This document shows, one piece after another, positions 43,745 through 52,193 of a DNA stretch of 64,000 nucleotides. The translations under genes were made by a program, and so were the position numbers. Each line of letters opens with the position of its first letter. Position 1 is the stretch's first letter. The notes below the pieces were generated by a model that worked only from the letters and a program-made list of their open reading frames with translations, did not search any database and had not been told where the DNA came from. Origin of the DNA: Paenibacillus silvae (lineage in GTDB: Bacteria > Bacillota > Bacilli > Paenibacillales > Paenibacillaceae); assembly GCF_014639235.1 (NCBI RefSeq), contig NZ_BMFU01000001.1, positions 682,001 through 746,000 on the forward strand. Reading direction: 5' to 3'.

Positions 43745-43912
43745 TCACTCTCCTCCTTAGATCATTTCTTTTCCTTTGATATTTTCTTGCAACAATCATT
43801 GTAACAAATATATAGTGCTGTTGTCCTATCCTGCCAAAAAACACTTTTCATCTCTTTTGCATATTACGAGCATATCCAGTTCTGTATAACAACTCGCTTT
43901 TCTTTTTTTAGC

Positions 43913-43941
43913 AAAAAAAGCCGACTGCTAGAGTCGGCTTT
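43913..43941 (-). terminator. Terminator after phoH
   Basis: Perfect 10-bp stem AAAGCCGACT/AGTCGGCTTT (43917-43926 with 43932-43941), loop GCTAG, then TTTTTTT on the minus strand. It ends the phoH-like transcript about 55 bases after the stop codon. Confidence 0.9.
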
Positions 43942-43994
43942 CTTCAAAACATTTTCCGGGAAATAAATCCAGGCTCCATAGGTTAAACGTTCTA

Positions 43995-45329
43995 TTACAA
44001 CAAATCTGCCGCAAGCTGAGCCAGCTTGGAACGTTCTCCTTTTTCAAGCATAATGTGTCCGCTGATGCCCTCTTGTTTAAAACGTTCTACGATATACGTT
44101 AAGCCATTACTTGCAGAGTCGAGGTAAGGATGGTCAATCTGTTCAGGATCACCCATCAGTATTATTTTACTTCCTTCCCCTACCCGAGATACGATCGTTT
44201 TCACTTCATGACGTGACAGGTTCTGAGCCTCATCAATGATGATGAACTGACCAGGAATCGATCTGCCGCGAATATAAGTGAGTGCTTCTACCTGAATGCT
44301 GCCAAGCCCCATCAAAATTTTGTCAATATCTCCAGCCTTCTTGGTATCAAACAAAAACTCGAGATTATCGTAAATAGGCTGCATCCATGGACGAAGCTTC
44401 TCGTCCTTCTCACCTGGCAGATAACCGATATCTTTACCCATAGGTACAACCGGCCGTGCAATCAGCAGCTTTTTATATTTGTGATCATCCTCCACCTTGA
44501 GCAGTCCTGCCGCCAACGCTAACAGTGTTTTACCTGTGCCTGCTTTTCCAGTAATGGTCACAAGCGGAATATCATCATTCAGCAGAAGCTCCAGTGCCAT
44601 CCGCTGCTGTGCATTACGTGCACTTATCCCCCACACATTATCATTGCTGAGGAATAGCGGTTCCAGCTTGGTGCCTTCCGTATTCACTTTAAGCAAAGCG
44701 GATTTGTTCGTACCCATCTCATCCTTCAGAATCACAAACTCATTCGGATAGAGCGAGTAGGAGAGCTGCAATGGCTTGATCGGCAAGAAACGATATGTGT
44801 AAAACTCATCAATCACGGACGGATGAACCTTCAGTGCGGTATATCCCGGGTACATCTCACTGAGACCTGCCGTACGATCCGATAAGTAATCCTGTGTGAA
44901 CAATCCAAGTACGTCCGCTTTGATTCGTACAAGAACATCTTTGCTGACAAGAACAACTTGACGCTCCACCACTTCTTTTTCGTTTTCTTCAATCTGATAA
45001 TTCAGTGCGACGGCCAAGATTCGATTGTCATTGGACACTTCCCCAAACATCTCCTGAACCTTCACAAAGCTGCGGTGATTCAGTTCAACTTTCAGATTGC
45101 CTCCATTCGCAAGAGGTACACCGCTGTGCAGATGGCCGAGTTCTCTAAGTCCATCCAGCAGTCTGGACACATTGCGGGCGTTGCGGCCGATCTCATCGGC
45201 ATTTCTTTTTTTGGAGTCAATCTCCTCCAGTACTACCGCGGGAATGATTACCTCATGTTCTTCAAAGGCAAAAATGGCATTGGGGTCATGCAGAAGCACA
45301 TTGGTATCCAATACAAAAATCTTTTTCAT
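43995..45329 (-). CDS. ylaK: PhoH family protein with N-terminal PIN domain (YlaK-like)
   Basis: 444-residue PIN-PhoH (PhoH2) protein. The PIN domain (about 1-140) has the acidic residues of an RNase active site: FVLDTNVLLHD, LEEIDSKKRNADEIG and NDNRILAVA. The C-terminal PhoH ATPase has Walker A TGKAGTGKTLLALA, Walker B FIIIDEAQNLS and ILMGDPEQID. Mycobacterial PhoH2 proteins are RNA helicase/RNases; activity here is inferred. B. subtilis ylaK lies near ylaJ, ylaL and typA as it does here. An unusual stem-loop lies 50 bp upstream. Confidence 0.92.
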   Translation of the reverse strand: MKKIFVLDTNVLLHDPNAIFAFEEHEVIIPAVVLEEIDSKKRNADEIGRNARNVSRLLDGLRELGHLHSGVPLANGGNLKVELNHRSFVKVQEMFGEVSNDNRILAVALNYQIEENEKEVVERQVVLVSKDVLVRIKADVLGLFTQDYLSDRTAGLSEMYPGYTALKVHPSVIDEFYTYRFLPIKPLQLSYSLYPNEFVILKDEMGTNKSALLKVNTEGTKLEPLFLSNDNVWGISARNAQQRMALELLLNDDIPLVTITGKAGTGKTLLALAAGLLKVEDDHKYKKLLIARPVVPMGKDIGYLPGEKDEKLRPWMQPIYDNLEFLFDTKKAGDIDKILMGLGSIQVEALTYIRGRSIPGQFIIIDEAQNLSRHEVKTIVSRVGEGSKIILMGDPEQIDHPYLDSASNGLTYIVERFKQEGISGHIMLEKGERSKLAQLAADLL

Positions 45330-45378
45330 TCAATCCCCTCCAAAGCGGCGTCGTTAAATGCATGGGCTGGAACGTGTT

Positions 45379-45431
45379 CTCGGGAATGATGCAGGGGCTC
45401 TATGAGCCGTCCGTTTCCCTTCATTCCCGAG
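45379..45431. other. Strong inverted repeat between phoH and the lipoprotein gene
   Basis: CTCGGGAATGA (45379-45389) and TCATTCCCGAG (45421-45431) form a perfect 11-bp stem. Inside, AGGG/CCCT and GCTC/GAGC can add to it with a TAT apical loop. No T-run follows in either direction, so it is not a simple terminator. It would lie in the leader of phoH (50 bases upstream) or of the lipoprotein gene (125 bases upstream). Confidence 0.55.
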
Positions 45432-45556
45432 TTCATCTTGGTCGTGTGATCTTCAGCAGCGGCATGGACAATCATGCTCCCATACATAAATGTATTCGAC
45501 TAGGGCAAAATAATTGTCAACCATTCTGAAAAACTCCAAGAAAGGATTGAACATTT

Positions 45557-46207
45557 ATGAAAATGGGGATATGCACACTGCTTCTGATCTTAATAATGAC
45601 AGGCTGTAGCTCTTCTTCACGCAATGCCTCACAAGAACTACACGAGATGCATCCGAGAAGCTACGGAGGAAACATAACTACACAGCAAGAAGATCGAATG
45701 AATGCTTCACGGCTGGATCGTTTGAACGAAAATACGGGTGAAGCCCCTAACACTACCAACGAAACAGAGACAGGCCGTATGTCAAATCAAAACAGAGTGA
45801 ATCACCTCAAAGCCCTTGCCAAACAAGTTGAAGGTGTCAAAGATGCCAACTGTGTAATCCTTGGTAATACGGCTGTTGTCGGCATTGATGTTGATGGTGA
45901 TTTGGAACGGGCACGCGTCGGCACCATTAAATATGCAGTTGCAGAAGCCCTGCGTAAAGACCCGGAAGGGGTTGACTCCATCGTAACCGCTGATGCAGAC
46001 GTCACCGAACGAGTGAAAGAAATTGGTGAACATATCCGCAAAGGACATCCGATCTCCGGTTTTGCTTCAGAGCTGGCTGATATGGTCGGACGCATCATTC
46101 CACAGCTTCCGAAAGATGTCAAGGTTCGTCAAAACCCAGATGAACCCGCCCAAGATCAGTATATGCAGCAGCACACCTCTGAAAAAAGACAACAAAAAGC
46201 CCAGTGA
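45557..46207 (+). CDS. ylaJ: YhcN/YlaJ family lipoprotein
   Basis: 216-residue exported lipoprotein. Signal MKMGICTLLLILIMTGC carries a TGC lipobox near residue 17. After a Ser/Asn-rich linker, the YhcN/YlaJ domain (about 75-185) is seen as NRVNHLKALAKQVEGVKDAN, AVVGIDVDGDLERARVGTIK and IVTADADVTERVKEIGEHI. Relatives are spore or forespore lipoproteins affecting germination; that role is inferred. ATG at 45557 is preceded by AAGAAAGGA. Divergent from phoH. Its stop codon lies inside the shared terminator. Confidence 0.88.
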   Translation: MKMGICTLLLILIMTGCSSSSRNASQELHEMHPRSYGGNITTQQEDRMNASRLDRLNENTGEAPNTTNETETGRMSNQNRVNHLKALAKQVEGVKDANCVILGNTAVVGIDVDGDLERARVGTIKYAVAEALRKDPEGVDSIVTADADVTERVKEIGEHIRKGHPISGFASELADMVGRIIPQLPKDVKVRQNPDEPAQDQYMQQHTSEKRQQKAQ

Positions 46208-46226
46208 TCTCTCACTAGGCTTTTTT
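46194..46226. terminator. Bidirectional terminator of convergent ylaJ and ylaL genes
   Basis: Stem AAAAAGCCCAGTGA with TCACTAGGCTTTTTT (one mismatch), four-base loop, with T-runs in both directions. The TGA stop of the lipoprotein (46205-46207) and the TAG stop of the PNPOx-fold gene (46215-46217) both lie within the hairpin. Confidence 0.9.
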
Positions 46227-46667
46227 CATGGCTGTAAAAACTTGCTCATCAAGCTTCTCCGCAGCACGCTGATCATATATTTTGACAAATTGAGGCACAG
46301 AGGACAGCTGAGCGCCATAAAACAGCGCATTTCTCACCGCTTCAATTGTTATGTCGAAACAGCACATATTAAAAGGTACACCCAGCAACGGATCTTGTCG
46401 CACGGAGGCACGTCCGTTCACCGCATACACCATTTCTTCGCCAAAAACGGTTATCGTAATCAGCGGATTCTGAATCATATTGTTCACAAGACGGGATCGA
46501 TGGTCAATCGCCAAACGAAAAGTAGAAGCATTCTCGGCATAAATCCAGGAGATTGCTGTTGAAGTCGGACCTCCGGTTTCCACATCCACGGTGCTCAGAA
46601 GCACAAAGGTCTCATCTTTGAATTGCTGTAACAAAGATTCTGTTAATTGTGTGACGGCTTCGGACAT
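46215..46667 (-). CDS. ylaL: Pyridoxamine 5'-phosphate oxidase-fold protein (YlaL-like)
   Basis: 150-residue split-barrel flavin-binding-fold protein: LLQQFKDETFVLLSTVDVET, GGPTSTAISWIYAENASTFR and AIDHRSRLVNNMIQNPLITI are typical of the small PNPOx-like family. B. subtilis YlaL lies next to ylaJ/ylaK as here. The residues needed for true PNP oxidase activity cannot be confirmed by eye, so the substrate is unknown. ATG at 46667; a good sigma-A promoter lies upstream. Confidence 0.85.
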   Translation of the reverse strand: MSEAVTQLTESLLQQFKDETFVLLSTVDVETGGPTSTAISWIYAENASTFRLAIDHRSRLVNNMIQNPLITITVFGEEMVYAVNGRASVRQDPLLGVPFNMCCFDITIEAVRNALFYGAQLSSVPQFVKIYDQRAAEKLDEQVFTAMKKA

Positions 46668-46715
46668 TCAACCAGCCCCCTAACCTTGTTTATGCAATTC
46701 TTATCTTGTGATGTT

Positions 46716-46745
46716 ATTATAACACACTGCTAACCCGGCTTCCAA
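46716..46745 (-). promoter_or_regulatory. Sigma-A promoter of ylaL
   Basis: On the minus strand TTGGAA (46745-46740) and TATAAT (46721-46716) are separated by 18 bases, 49 bases upstream of the ATG. Both hexamers fit sigma-A use well. Confidence 0.6.
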
Positions 46746-46771
46746 TCCCCAAAGCTTGAGTCTATTTGGGT

Positions 46772-47833
46772 CTATTGAGCTGATGTCGCGGCCTTCACTT
46801 TCCCTGCAAGTGTATCTTGAAGCGCTTGTTTCGCATTCGCCAGTTCCGTTTCATTAATATAAACATAAGGACTTCTCCACTCTCCGGTAACCGGAGTAAA
46901 GTGTACATCGGTGGTCGAGATATTCCAATAGGTAGCAATGAAATTTTTCATTTGCTCGGATTCCACATCGGTGGTCATATTTTTATCTACCGCACTAATG
47001 ACTTTTCCAATCTTGGTAATACCACCGAGAGATTTCATCTGATCCAGCATTGCATTCATGACCTGATTTTGTCTTTTATTGCGATCAAAGTCATTGGACT
47101 CTGCTGTCTTGGGTTTGCAATTGGATTTACGATAACGCACAAAATCGAGCGCCTCTTTACCATCCAGGTGCTGAGGACCTGCTTTCAAATTAATATCTGT
47201 ATTGTCAGCGGTGTCTCGGTAACACATGTTTTTATCCACCGTGACATCTACTCCACCCACAGCATTTACTGCATCACGAAAGGCTTGGAAGTTGATTACT
47301 GTAGTATAATTAATATCCACACCCAGGTACTGACCCATCATATCCTTCATCTGATCCTCAGCCTTTTTGCCAGAGGTTTTCTCCTGCGCTTTGAATCTTG
47401 GATAATAAGCGTTGAGTTTGTTCGACTTATACCCATCAAGCTGAATTCGTGTGTCACGGGGCAGGGATACGACCGTTGCCGTCTTCGTATTTGGATTGAG
47501 TGCAGCAACCATAACAACATCGGACAAAAACGTACCTGTTTCGGGACGATTGTCCGTACCCAGCAGCAGCATCGTAAGGGGCTTCGTCGTCGCCGACATG
47601 CCAGGAGGAACAGGTTTGTCTATGCCTGTATTTGCCACTTGGTTATAAATCCAGTACAAATACCCCCCACCCACCAGAATACCGATGACAAGTATACTCA
47701 GAATAAATTTTACAAACCCCTTCATGCGTTTCTTCTTCTTCGGCTGCTTCCCTTTGCTGTTTCCATTTCCTGAAGTGCCTGATGAATTCGAAGCTTGTCT
47801 CCGAGGAGGCAGCCCGTTTGAATTTGAGTTCAT
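46772..47833 (-). CDS. LytR-CpsA-Psr family cell-wall polymer ligase
   Basis: 353-residue membrane-anchored LCP enzyme that attaches teichoic-acid-like or polysaccharide polymers to peptidoglycan. A basic, Ser/Gly/Asn-rich cytoplasmic N-terminus (1-40) is followed by one transmembrane helix (GFVKFILSILVIGILVGGGY), and the LCP domain (about 85-270) with LLLGTDNRPETGTFLSDVVM, SLPRDTRIQLDGYKSNKLNA, VINFQAFRDAVNAVGGVDV, and ALDFVRYRKSN with DFDRNKRQNQVMNAML. The arginines and aspartates used for pyrophosphate and metal binding are present. Likely monocistronic. Confidence 0.93.
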   Translation of the reverse strand: MNSNSNGLPPRRQASNSSGTSGNGNSKGKQPKKKKRMKGFVKFILSILVIGILVGGGYLYWIYNQVANTGIDKPVPPGMSATTKPLTMLLLGTDNRPETGTFLSDVVMVAALNPNTKTATVVSLPRDTRIQLDGYKSNKLNAYYPRFKAQEKTSGKKAEDQMKDMMGQYLGVDINYTTVINFQAFRDAVNAVGGVDVTVDKNMCYRDTADNTDINLKAGPQHLDGKEALDFVRYRKSNCKPKTAESNDFDRNKRQNQVMNAMLDQMKSLGGITKIGKVISAVDKNMTTDVESEQMKNFIATYWNISTTDVHFTPVTGEWRSPYVYINETELANAKQALQDTLAGKVKAATSAQ

Positions 47834-47923
47834 ATGTTCAACACCTTTATCACATCTGTTTGGTCTAAATAAAACACAACCGCTTTCCCGAAGGAAAACG
47901 GATGTATTTATGCATAGACAGCA

Positions 47924-48220
47924 TTATGAGTTTCGAGCGGCAGCTTCCGCTTTTTTCTTTTGACGACCTTCAACGAAATAACGCACGCGCACCAACAGCA
48001 TCAAACCTACCGCTACCAGCAAACATTGAATGATGGGCAGCTTGTCGATCTGAAAAATAAGTAGCATGAACGTGCCCATCGCCATCAATATATATAACAC
48101 AATTTCCTTACCGATCGGCAATTTCTGACGTACCCGAAAGACCTTGTTATACACGTAAGTAATCAATACAAAGATGACGATATAGGCGATGATCGGGTGT
48201 GATGCAAACCATGCTTGCAT
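47924..48220 (-). CDS. ylaH: YlaH-like membrane protein
   Basis: 98-residue protein with three hydrophobic stretches (about 7-24, 40-56 and 60-78) and a basic C-terminus (EGRQKKKAEAAARNS). It resembles the YlaH family encoded directly downstream of typA in Bacillus, and it keeps that place here. Function unknown. ATG at 48220 lies ten bases behind AAAGGAG; the longer open frame to 48262 has no ribosome site. Confidence 0.82.
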   Translation of the reverse strand: MQAWFASHPIIAYIVIFVLITYVYNKVFRVRQKLPIGKEIVLYILMAMGTFMLLIFQIDKLPIIQCLLVAVGLMLLVRVRYFVEGRQKKKAEAAARNS

Positions 48221-48294
48221 GTTAAGGCATCTCCTTTCATGATCATGCTGTACAAAAATCAATTCATTGATTGGACCTTACTGCTGCACCATGA

Positions 48295-48475
48295 GATTCT
48301 TCGTCGCTCGTTCGACCGTTCCGGGTTCGGATCGTTCTTTTGATCGCTGTTGTCCCCGAATTTCTTTTGAACACTCTATTAAGTGTTGAAATTCGGTGAC
48401 AAAGGCGAGCGCTTCGCTTCTTCAGAATCGATTCCTCTCCCTCCACTACCTGTGGCGAAAGGCAGGAATCATTCA
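48295..48475. repeat. Structured intergenic element between typA and ylaH
   Basis: This gap is rich in inverted repeats. The core is TTGTC-C-CCGAATTTC (48350-48364) pairing with GAAATTCGG-T-GACAA (48388-48402), with AACACT/AGTGTT (48370-48375 with 48382-48387) as a second stem inside. The flanks GGATCGTTCTTTTGATCGC and GCGAGCGCTTCGC are GC-rich with further partial complements, and GAATCGATTC is a palindrome. No coding sense, no T-run. I suspect a dispersed intergenic element, but I cannot prove other copies from this window. Confidence 0.5.
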
Positions 48476-48532
48476 ATCGTGCAATGACGTCTCCTCAAAC
48501 ATTGACTTTTGTACCTCTTAGGGTAGTGGGTA

Positions 48533-50380
48533 TTACGCGTTATTTTGAGCCATTTTGCGTTGTTTTTCTGCACGCTCACGCTCGGATTTGTTCAGGATCT
48601 TCTTGCGAAGACGAATAGATTTTGGTGTAATCTCACAGTATTCATCATCATTCAAATATTCAAGCGCTTGTTCCAACGAGAAGATAATCGGAGTTTTAAT
48701 TTTAACCGTATCATCTTTACCTGAAGAACGAACGTTAGTCAGTTGCTTTTCTTTGCATATATTGACAACGATGTCGTTGTCCCGTGTATGCTCACCAACG
48801 ATCATACCTTCGTAAATTTCTGTTCCCGGCTCAAGGAAGAGCGTACCACGATCCTCAACGCCCATCATTCCGTAGAACGTAGATGTACCCGTTTCAGTTG
48901 AGATCAGTACACCTTGGTGACGTCCACCCACTTGACCGGATACGACTGGAGCGTAGCTGTCAAATGCATGGTTCATTACGCCATAACCACGAGTCAATGT
49001 CAGGAAGTTCGTGCTGTAACCGATCAGACCACGTGCAGGAATCAGGAACTCCAGACGTACTTGACCGCTACCATTGTTGATCATGTTAACCATCTCTGCT
49101 TTGCGAGCTCCCAGGCTCTCCATTACGGAGCCCATGCTTTCTTCAGGGATATCAATCAACAAGCGCTCAACTGGCTCCATTTTTTTACCATCAATTTCTT
49201 TGATGATAACTTCTGGTTTGGATACTTGAAGCTCATATCCTTCACGACGCATATTTTCAATCAGGATACCGAGGTGAAGCTCACCACGTCCAGAAACGAT
49301 AAATGCATCCGGGCTGTCTGTTTCTTCAACACGAAGGGATACGTCAGTTTCCAATTCTTTTAACAAACGCTCGCGCAATTTACGGGAAGTTACCCATTTA
49401 CCTTCGCGGCCTGCGAATGGACTGTTGTTTACGAGGAATGTCATTTGCAGTGTTGGCTCATCGATTTTCAGAACCGGCAAAGCTTCAGGATTATTCGGAT
49501 CAGCAATCGTTTCACCGATGTTGATATCCTTAATTCCTGCGATCGCAACGATGTCACCTGCGCCAGCTTCCTCTGTCTCTACACGTTTCAGACCTTGGAA
49601 ACCGAACAGTTTCTCGATACGAGCTGTTTTGCTTTTGCCATCACGCATAATAACAGTAACGGATTGGCCCTGGCGAATCACACCGCGGTTCACACGACCG
49701 ATAGCGATACGTCCGAGGTATTCATTGTAGTCCATCAGAGTAACGAGGAATTGCAACGGCTCTTCAACGTTCTCAGTTGGATGGGGGATATGACTTACGA
49801 TGGTATCGTAGATCGCCATCATGTTGTCATCTTGTTTGGCAGGATCGTCTTCCATGCTGGATGTTCCGTTTAATGCAGAAGCATATACGACAGGGAATTC
49901 AAGTTGTTGATCGTTAGCACCCAGTTCGATGAACAGGTCAAGTACTTCATCAATAACCTCAGCCGGACGAGCCGCTGGACGGTCAATTTTGTTTACAATT
50001 ACGATTGGAGTCAGGTTGTGCTCCAGTGCTTTACGAAGTACGAACTTCGTTTGTGGCATACAGCCCTCATAAGCATCAACAACGAGCAATACGCCGTCAA
50101 CCATTTTCATGATACGTTCTACTTCACCGCCGAAGTCGGCGTGTCCAGGTGTGTCCACAATGTTGATCAGGTAATCTTTATACGTTATAGCCGTGTTTTT
50201 GGCCAAAATCGTAATACCGCGTTCACGCTCCAAATCGTTGGAGTCCATTGCGCGCTCCTGTACCGTCTCGTGATCACGGAATGTACCGGATTGCTGGAGC
50301 AACTTGTCGACGAGTGTTGTTTTCCCGTGGTCGACGTGGGCAATAATCGCAATATTGCGAATGTGTTCTCTTGAATGCAT
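48533..50380 (-). CDS. typA: Ribosome-associated GTPase TypA/BipA
   Basis: 615-residue translational GTPase that binds ribosomes and aids 50S assembly under stress or cold. G-motifs: AIIAHVDHGKTTLVDKLL (G1), the switch region with RGITILAKNTAI, DTPGHADFGGEVER (G3) and VIVNKIDRP (G4). Domains II, III and V follow, then the BipA-specific C-terminal domain, which contains PGTEIYEGMIVGEH and ends in a basic tail. ATG at 50380 (MHSREHIRNIAIIAHVDHG) matches the family's N-terminus; the longer frame to 50410 has no homology. Confidence 0.96.
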   Translation of the reverse strand: MHSREHIRNIAIIAHVDHGKTTLVDKLLQQSGTFRDHETVQERAMDSNDLERERGITILAKNTAITYKDYLINIVDTPGHADFGGEVERIMKMVDGVLLVVDAYEGCMPQTKFVLRKALEHNLTPIVIVNKIDRPAARPAEVIDEVLDLFIELGANDQQLEFPVVYASALNGTSSMEDDPAKQDDNMMAIYDTIVSHIPHPTENVEEPLQFLVTLMDYNEYLGRIAIGRVNRGVIRQGQSVTVIMRDGKSKTARIEKLFGFQGLKRVETEEAGAGDIVAIAGIKDINIGETIADPNNPEALPVLKIDEPTLQMTFLVNNSPFAGREGKWVTSRKLRERLLKELETDVSLRVEETDSPDAFIVSGRGELHLGILIENMRREGYELQVSKPEVIIKEIDGKKMEPVERLLIDIPEESMGSVMESLGARKAEMVNMINNGSGQVRLEFLIPARGLIGYSTNFLTLTRGYGVMNHAFDSYAPVVSGQVGGRHQGVLISTETGTSTFYGMMGVEDRGTLFLEPGTEIYEGMIVGEHTRDNDIVVNICKEKQLTNVRSSGKDDTVKIKTPIIFSLEQALEYLNDDEYCEITPKSIRLRKKILNKSERERAEKQRKMAQNNA

Positions 50381-50460
50381 GGTTTGTATCCATATCCTTT
50401 CCAATTTCAATTCTTATCTACTAAACTTCCCGCAAAAATCGCAGGTTACTCACAAAATAA

Positions 50461-50481
50461 GCGTCGGTGATAACCCGACGC
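50461..50481 (-). terminator. Hairpin between the DUF5668 gene and typA
   Basis: GCGTCGG (50461-50467) and CCGACGC (50475-50481) form a perfect 7-bp stem with a seven-base loop. The T-run on the minus side is broken (TTATTTTG), so termination may be weak. It lies about 90 bases past the stop of the DUF5668 gene. Confidence 0.5.
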
Positions 50482-50568
50482 ATGTCTATATCCCTTATAT
50501 TATAGTTTATCATAGGTAAAAATCAAGATATTTTCGCTCGAAGCTGCTCAGTTCAGGAGCGGAGATGT

Positions 50569-51063
50569 TTACCATCCCCTGCCGCGGCCTGTACGTCCCC
50601 GTCCAACAAGCAACCAGATACCGCCCAGAATAAGCAGGACCGCAAACACATAAATGATACCGGTTTGCAGCAGTGTAAACGCCAGCAGAACAACAGATAC
50701 CGCCCCGATGATCAGTGCCGCAGGATATACAAATTCGGGTCTTCGCCGCTCAACCATGCCATATCCAAGCAAGCCGACAGCAACGCCCAGCAGCAGAACA
50801 GGCCACAGATTTCTCATCAGTCCAGCCCCCCATATGTTCGTTATGCTGAACAGTACACCATACACGCTCAGCACTCCGGCTGGTAACAACGACCAGGCAG
50901 GTGTCATACGAGCATAAAATAATACATACAGCGCAATACCCGGTAGCAAAAGCAGAAGAGGCCAGAAATTTCGGCCGACAAATGCAAATACCCCCAGCTT
51001 GCCAAGCAAAATCACCAGCCCGGCAACCACTATAAACAGTCCGATCGCTTTTTCATTTTTCAT
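50569..51063 (-). CDS. LiaF/DUF5668-type membrane protein
   Basis: 164 residues with five to six hydrophobic segments arranged as two repeats, each with a FWPLLLLLPG or LWPVLLLGVAVG motif typical of the DUF5668/LiaI-LiaF transmembrane region. There is no C-terminal soluble LiaF domain; the protein ends in a Gly/Arg-rich tail (GRGRTGRGRGW). LiaF-type proteins inhibit envelope-stress kinases, but no two-component system is adjacent, so the role is unknown. ATG at 51063 lies five bases behind AGAGGTGA. Confidence 0.72.
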   Translation of the reverse strand: MKNEKAIGLFIVVAGLVILLGKLGVFAFVGRNFWPLLLLLPGIALYVLFYARMTPAWSLLPAGVLSVYGVLFSITNIWGAGLMRNLWPVLLLGVAVGLLGYGMVERRRPEFVYPAALIIGAVSVVLLAFTLLQTGIIYVFAVLLILGGIWLLVGRGRTGRGRGW

Positions 51064-51445
51064 CTTATTCACCTCTTGTTTTCATTAGCTATGTAATTTC
51101 CAAGCTGTGCCAACTTTTAGCACTGAACACATTTCTATTCGCAAAAACAAGCTGTCTCACTGTCTCTAGTGTATCTGATGTTCCTGCAAAAAACTATACT
51201 TGATGTCGAAAATACGCTCATCCGACAATGCCAGATCAAACACCTCAAAGGTCACTACACTAACCTGATTCCCCTATACACGAGCGTATGGAATCAGAAT
51301 CCAATATGATTCTGTATTCCCCTGAGCAGGAACATTTATAAATTCAGTCACTCGTATACATTGATTTATTTTTTGCATATGCCAAAGAGGGCGTCTGACT
51401 GAGACACCCCGCCTAATATGAATAATCGTTTTATTTCAGAATCAT
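51064..51445 (-). other. Leader/intergenic region with competing hairpins
   Basis: About 380 bp without a gene, between the stop of the TerC-like gene and the DUF5668 start. At 51265-51320 three segments can pair in two exclusive ways: CTGATTCC (51265-51272) with GGAATCAG (51290-51297), reinforced by ATAC/GTAT, or GGAATCAGAATC (51290-51301) with GATTCTG-T-ATTCC (51308-51320). A weak GGGCGTCT/AGACACCC hairpin lies at 51390-51410 behind the TerC stop. Confidence 0.45.
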
Positions 51446-52105
51446 TTATGCGTTGCGGCGAACGAATCTGTGTGCACCTCCTGCCGCAATGACCAGACAA
51501 GCCATCGCTGCCGGAAGCATCGCATGTGCTTCCGCCGCCATACCTCCCAACCATTCTCCAAGCTTCGGGTCCTTCATTAACATCTCACCAGCCGTAAATG
51601 CGAGTATGCCTGATCCGGCATACACCAGAATAGGGAAACGCTTCAGCAAACCTACAATAATACCACTGCCCCACACAACGATAGGAATACTGATTGCAAT
51701 TCCGATGACAATCAAAGCCAGATCTCCATCTGCCAGAGCTGCAATAGCCAATACATTATCCAGGCTCATCACAAAATCAGCAACCAGAATGGTTTGAATC
51801 GCCTTCCAGGTTGTGGACGCATTGCGAATATGTACTTCGTCATCGTTCTGAAGCAGCAGTTTAAAGGCAATCCAGAATAATAACAATCCGCCAGCCGCCT
51901 GAATAAATGGAATGCCCAGCAGCAATACAGCAGCAAACGTAAGCACGCAGCGTAGAAGCACTGCTCCGAACGCCCCCCACCATACCGCCTTTTTACGTTG
52001 AGCTGGAGGTAAGTCTTTACTTGCCAGTGCAATGACTACCGCATTATCTCCACTCAGCACCAGATTGATCATTAAAATTTGAGTTAACAGCCACAGTGTA
52101 TCCAT
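51446..52105 (-). CDS. TerC/YkoY-type integral membrane protein (minus copy)
   Basis: 219-residue TerC family protein with about seven hydrophobic helices. The family's metal-site motifs appear twice: NLVLSGDNAVVIALA near residue 13 and VADFVMSLDNVLAIAALADG near residue 110. B. subtilis TerC proteins YkoY/YceF (MeeY/MeeF) supply manganese to exported enzymes; a Mn role is inferred. ATG at 52105 follows GGATGAGGAC. The frame upstream to 52438 belongs to the divergent gene's shadow. It faces away from a second TerC gene across an 88-bp gap. Confidence 0.9.
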   Translation of the reverse strand: MDTLWLLTQILMINLVLSGDNAVVIALASKDLPPAQRKKAVWWGAFGAVLLRCVLTFAAVLLLGIPFIQAAGGLLLFWIAFKLLLQNDDEVHIRNASTTWKAIQTILVADFVMSLDNVLAIAALADGDLALIVIGIAISIPIVVWGSGIIVGLLKRFPILVYAGSGILAFTAGEMLMKDPKLGEWLGGMAAEAHAMLPAAMACLVIAAGGAHRFVRRNA

Positions 52106-52193
52106 GTCCTCATCCCCCCACTCTAACTTGTATGTCGAAGTTGTACATGCTATTCTTAGTGATTGAAGAATATACAGGGAGTGACATATTGCC

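Noticed and set aside
48264..48476. 70-codon open frame on the minus strand between typA and ylaH
   Set aside because: It runs through the palindromic element, has no ribosome site, an odd Arg/Ser/Thr composition and no family resemblance.
52106..52193. yybP-ykoY manganese riboswitch for the TerC genes
   Set aside because: The gap is only 88 bp and lacks the conserved GGGGAGUA-type segments and paired loops.
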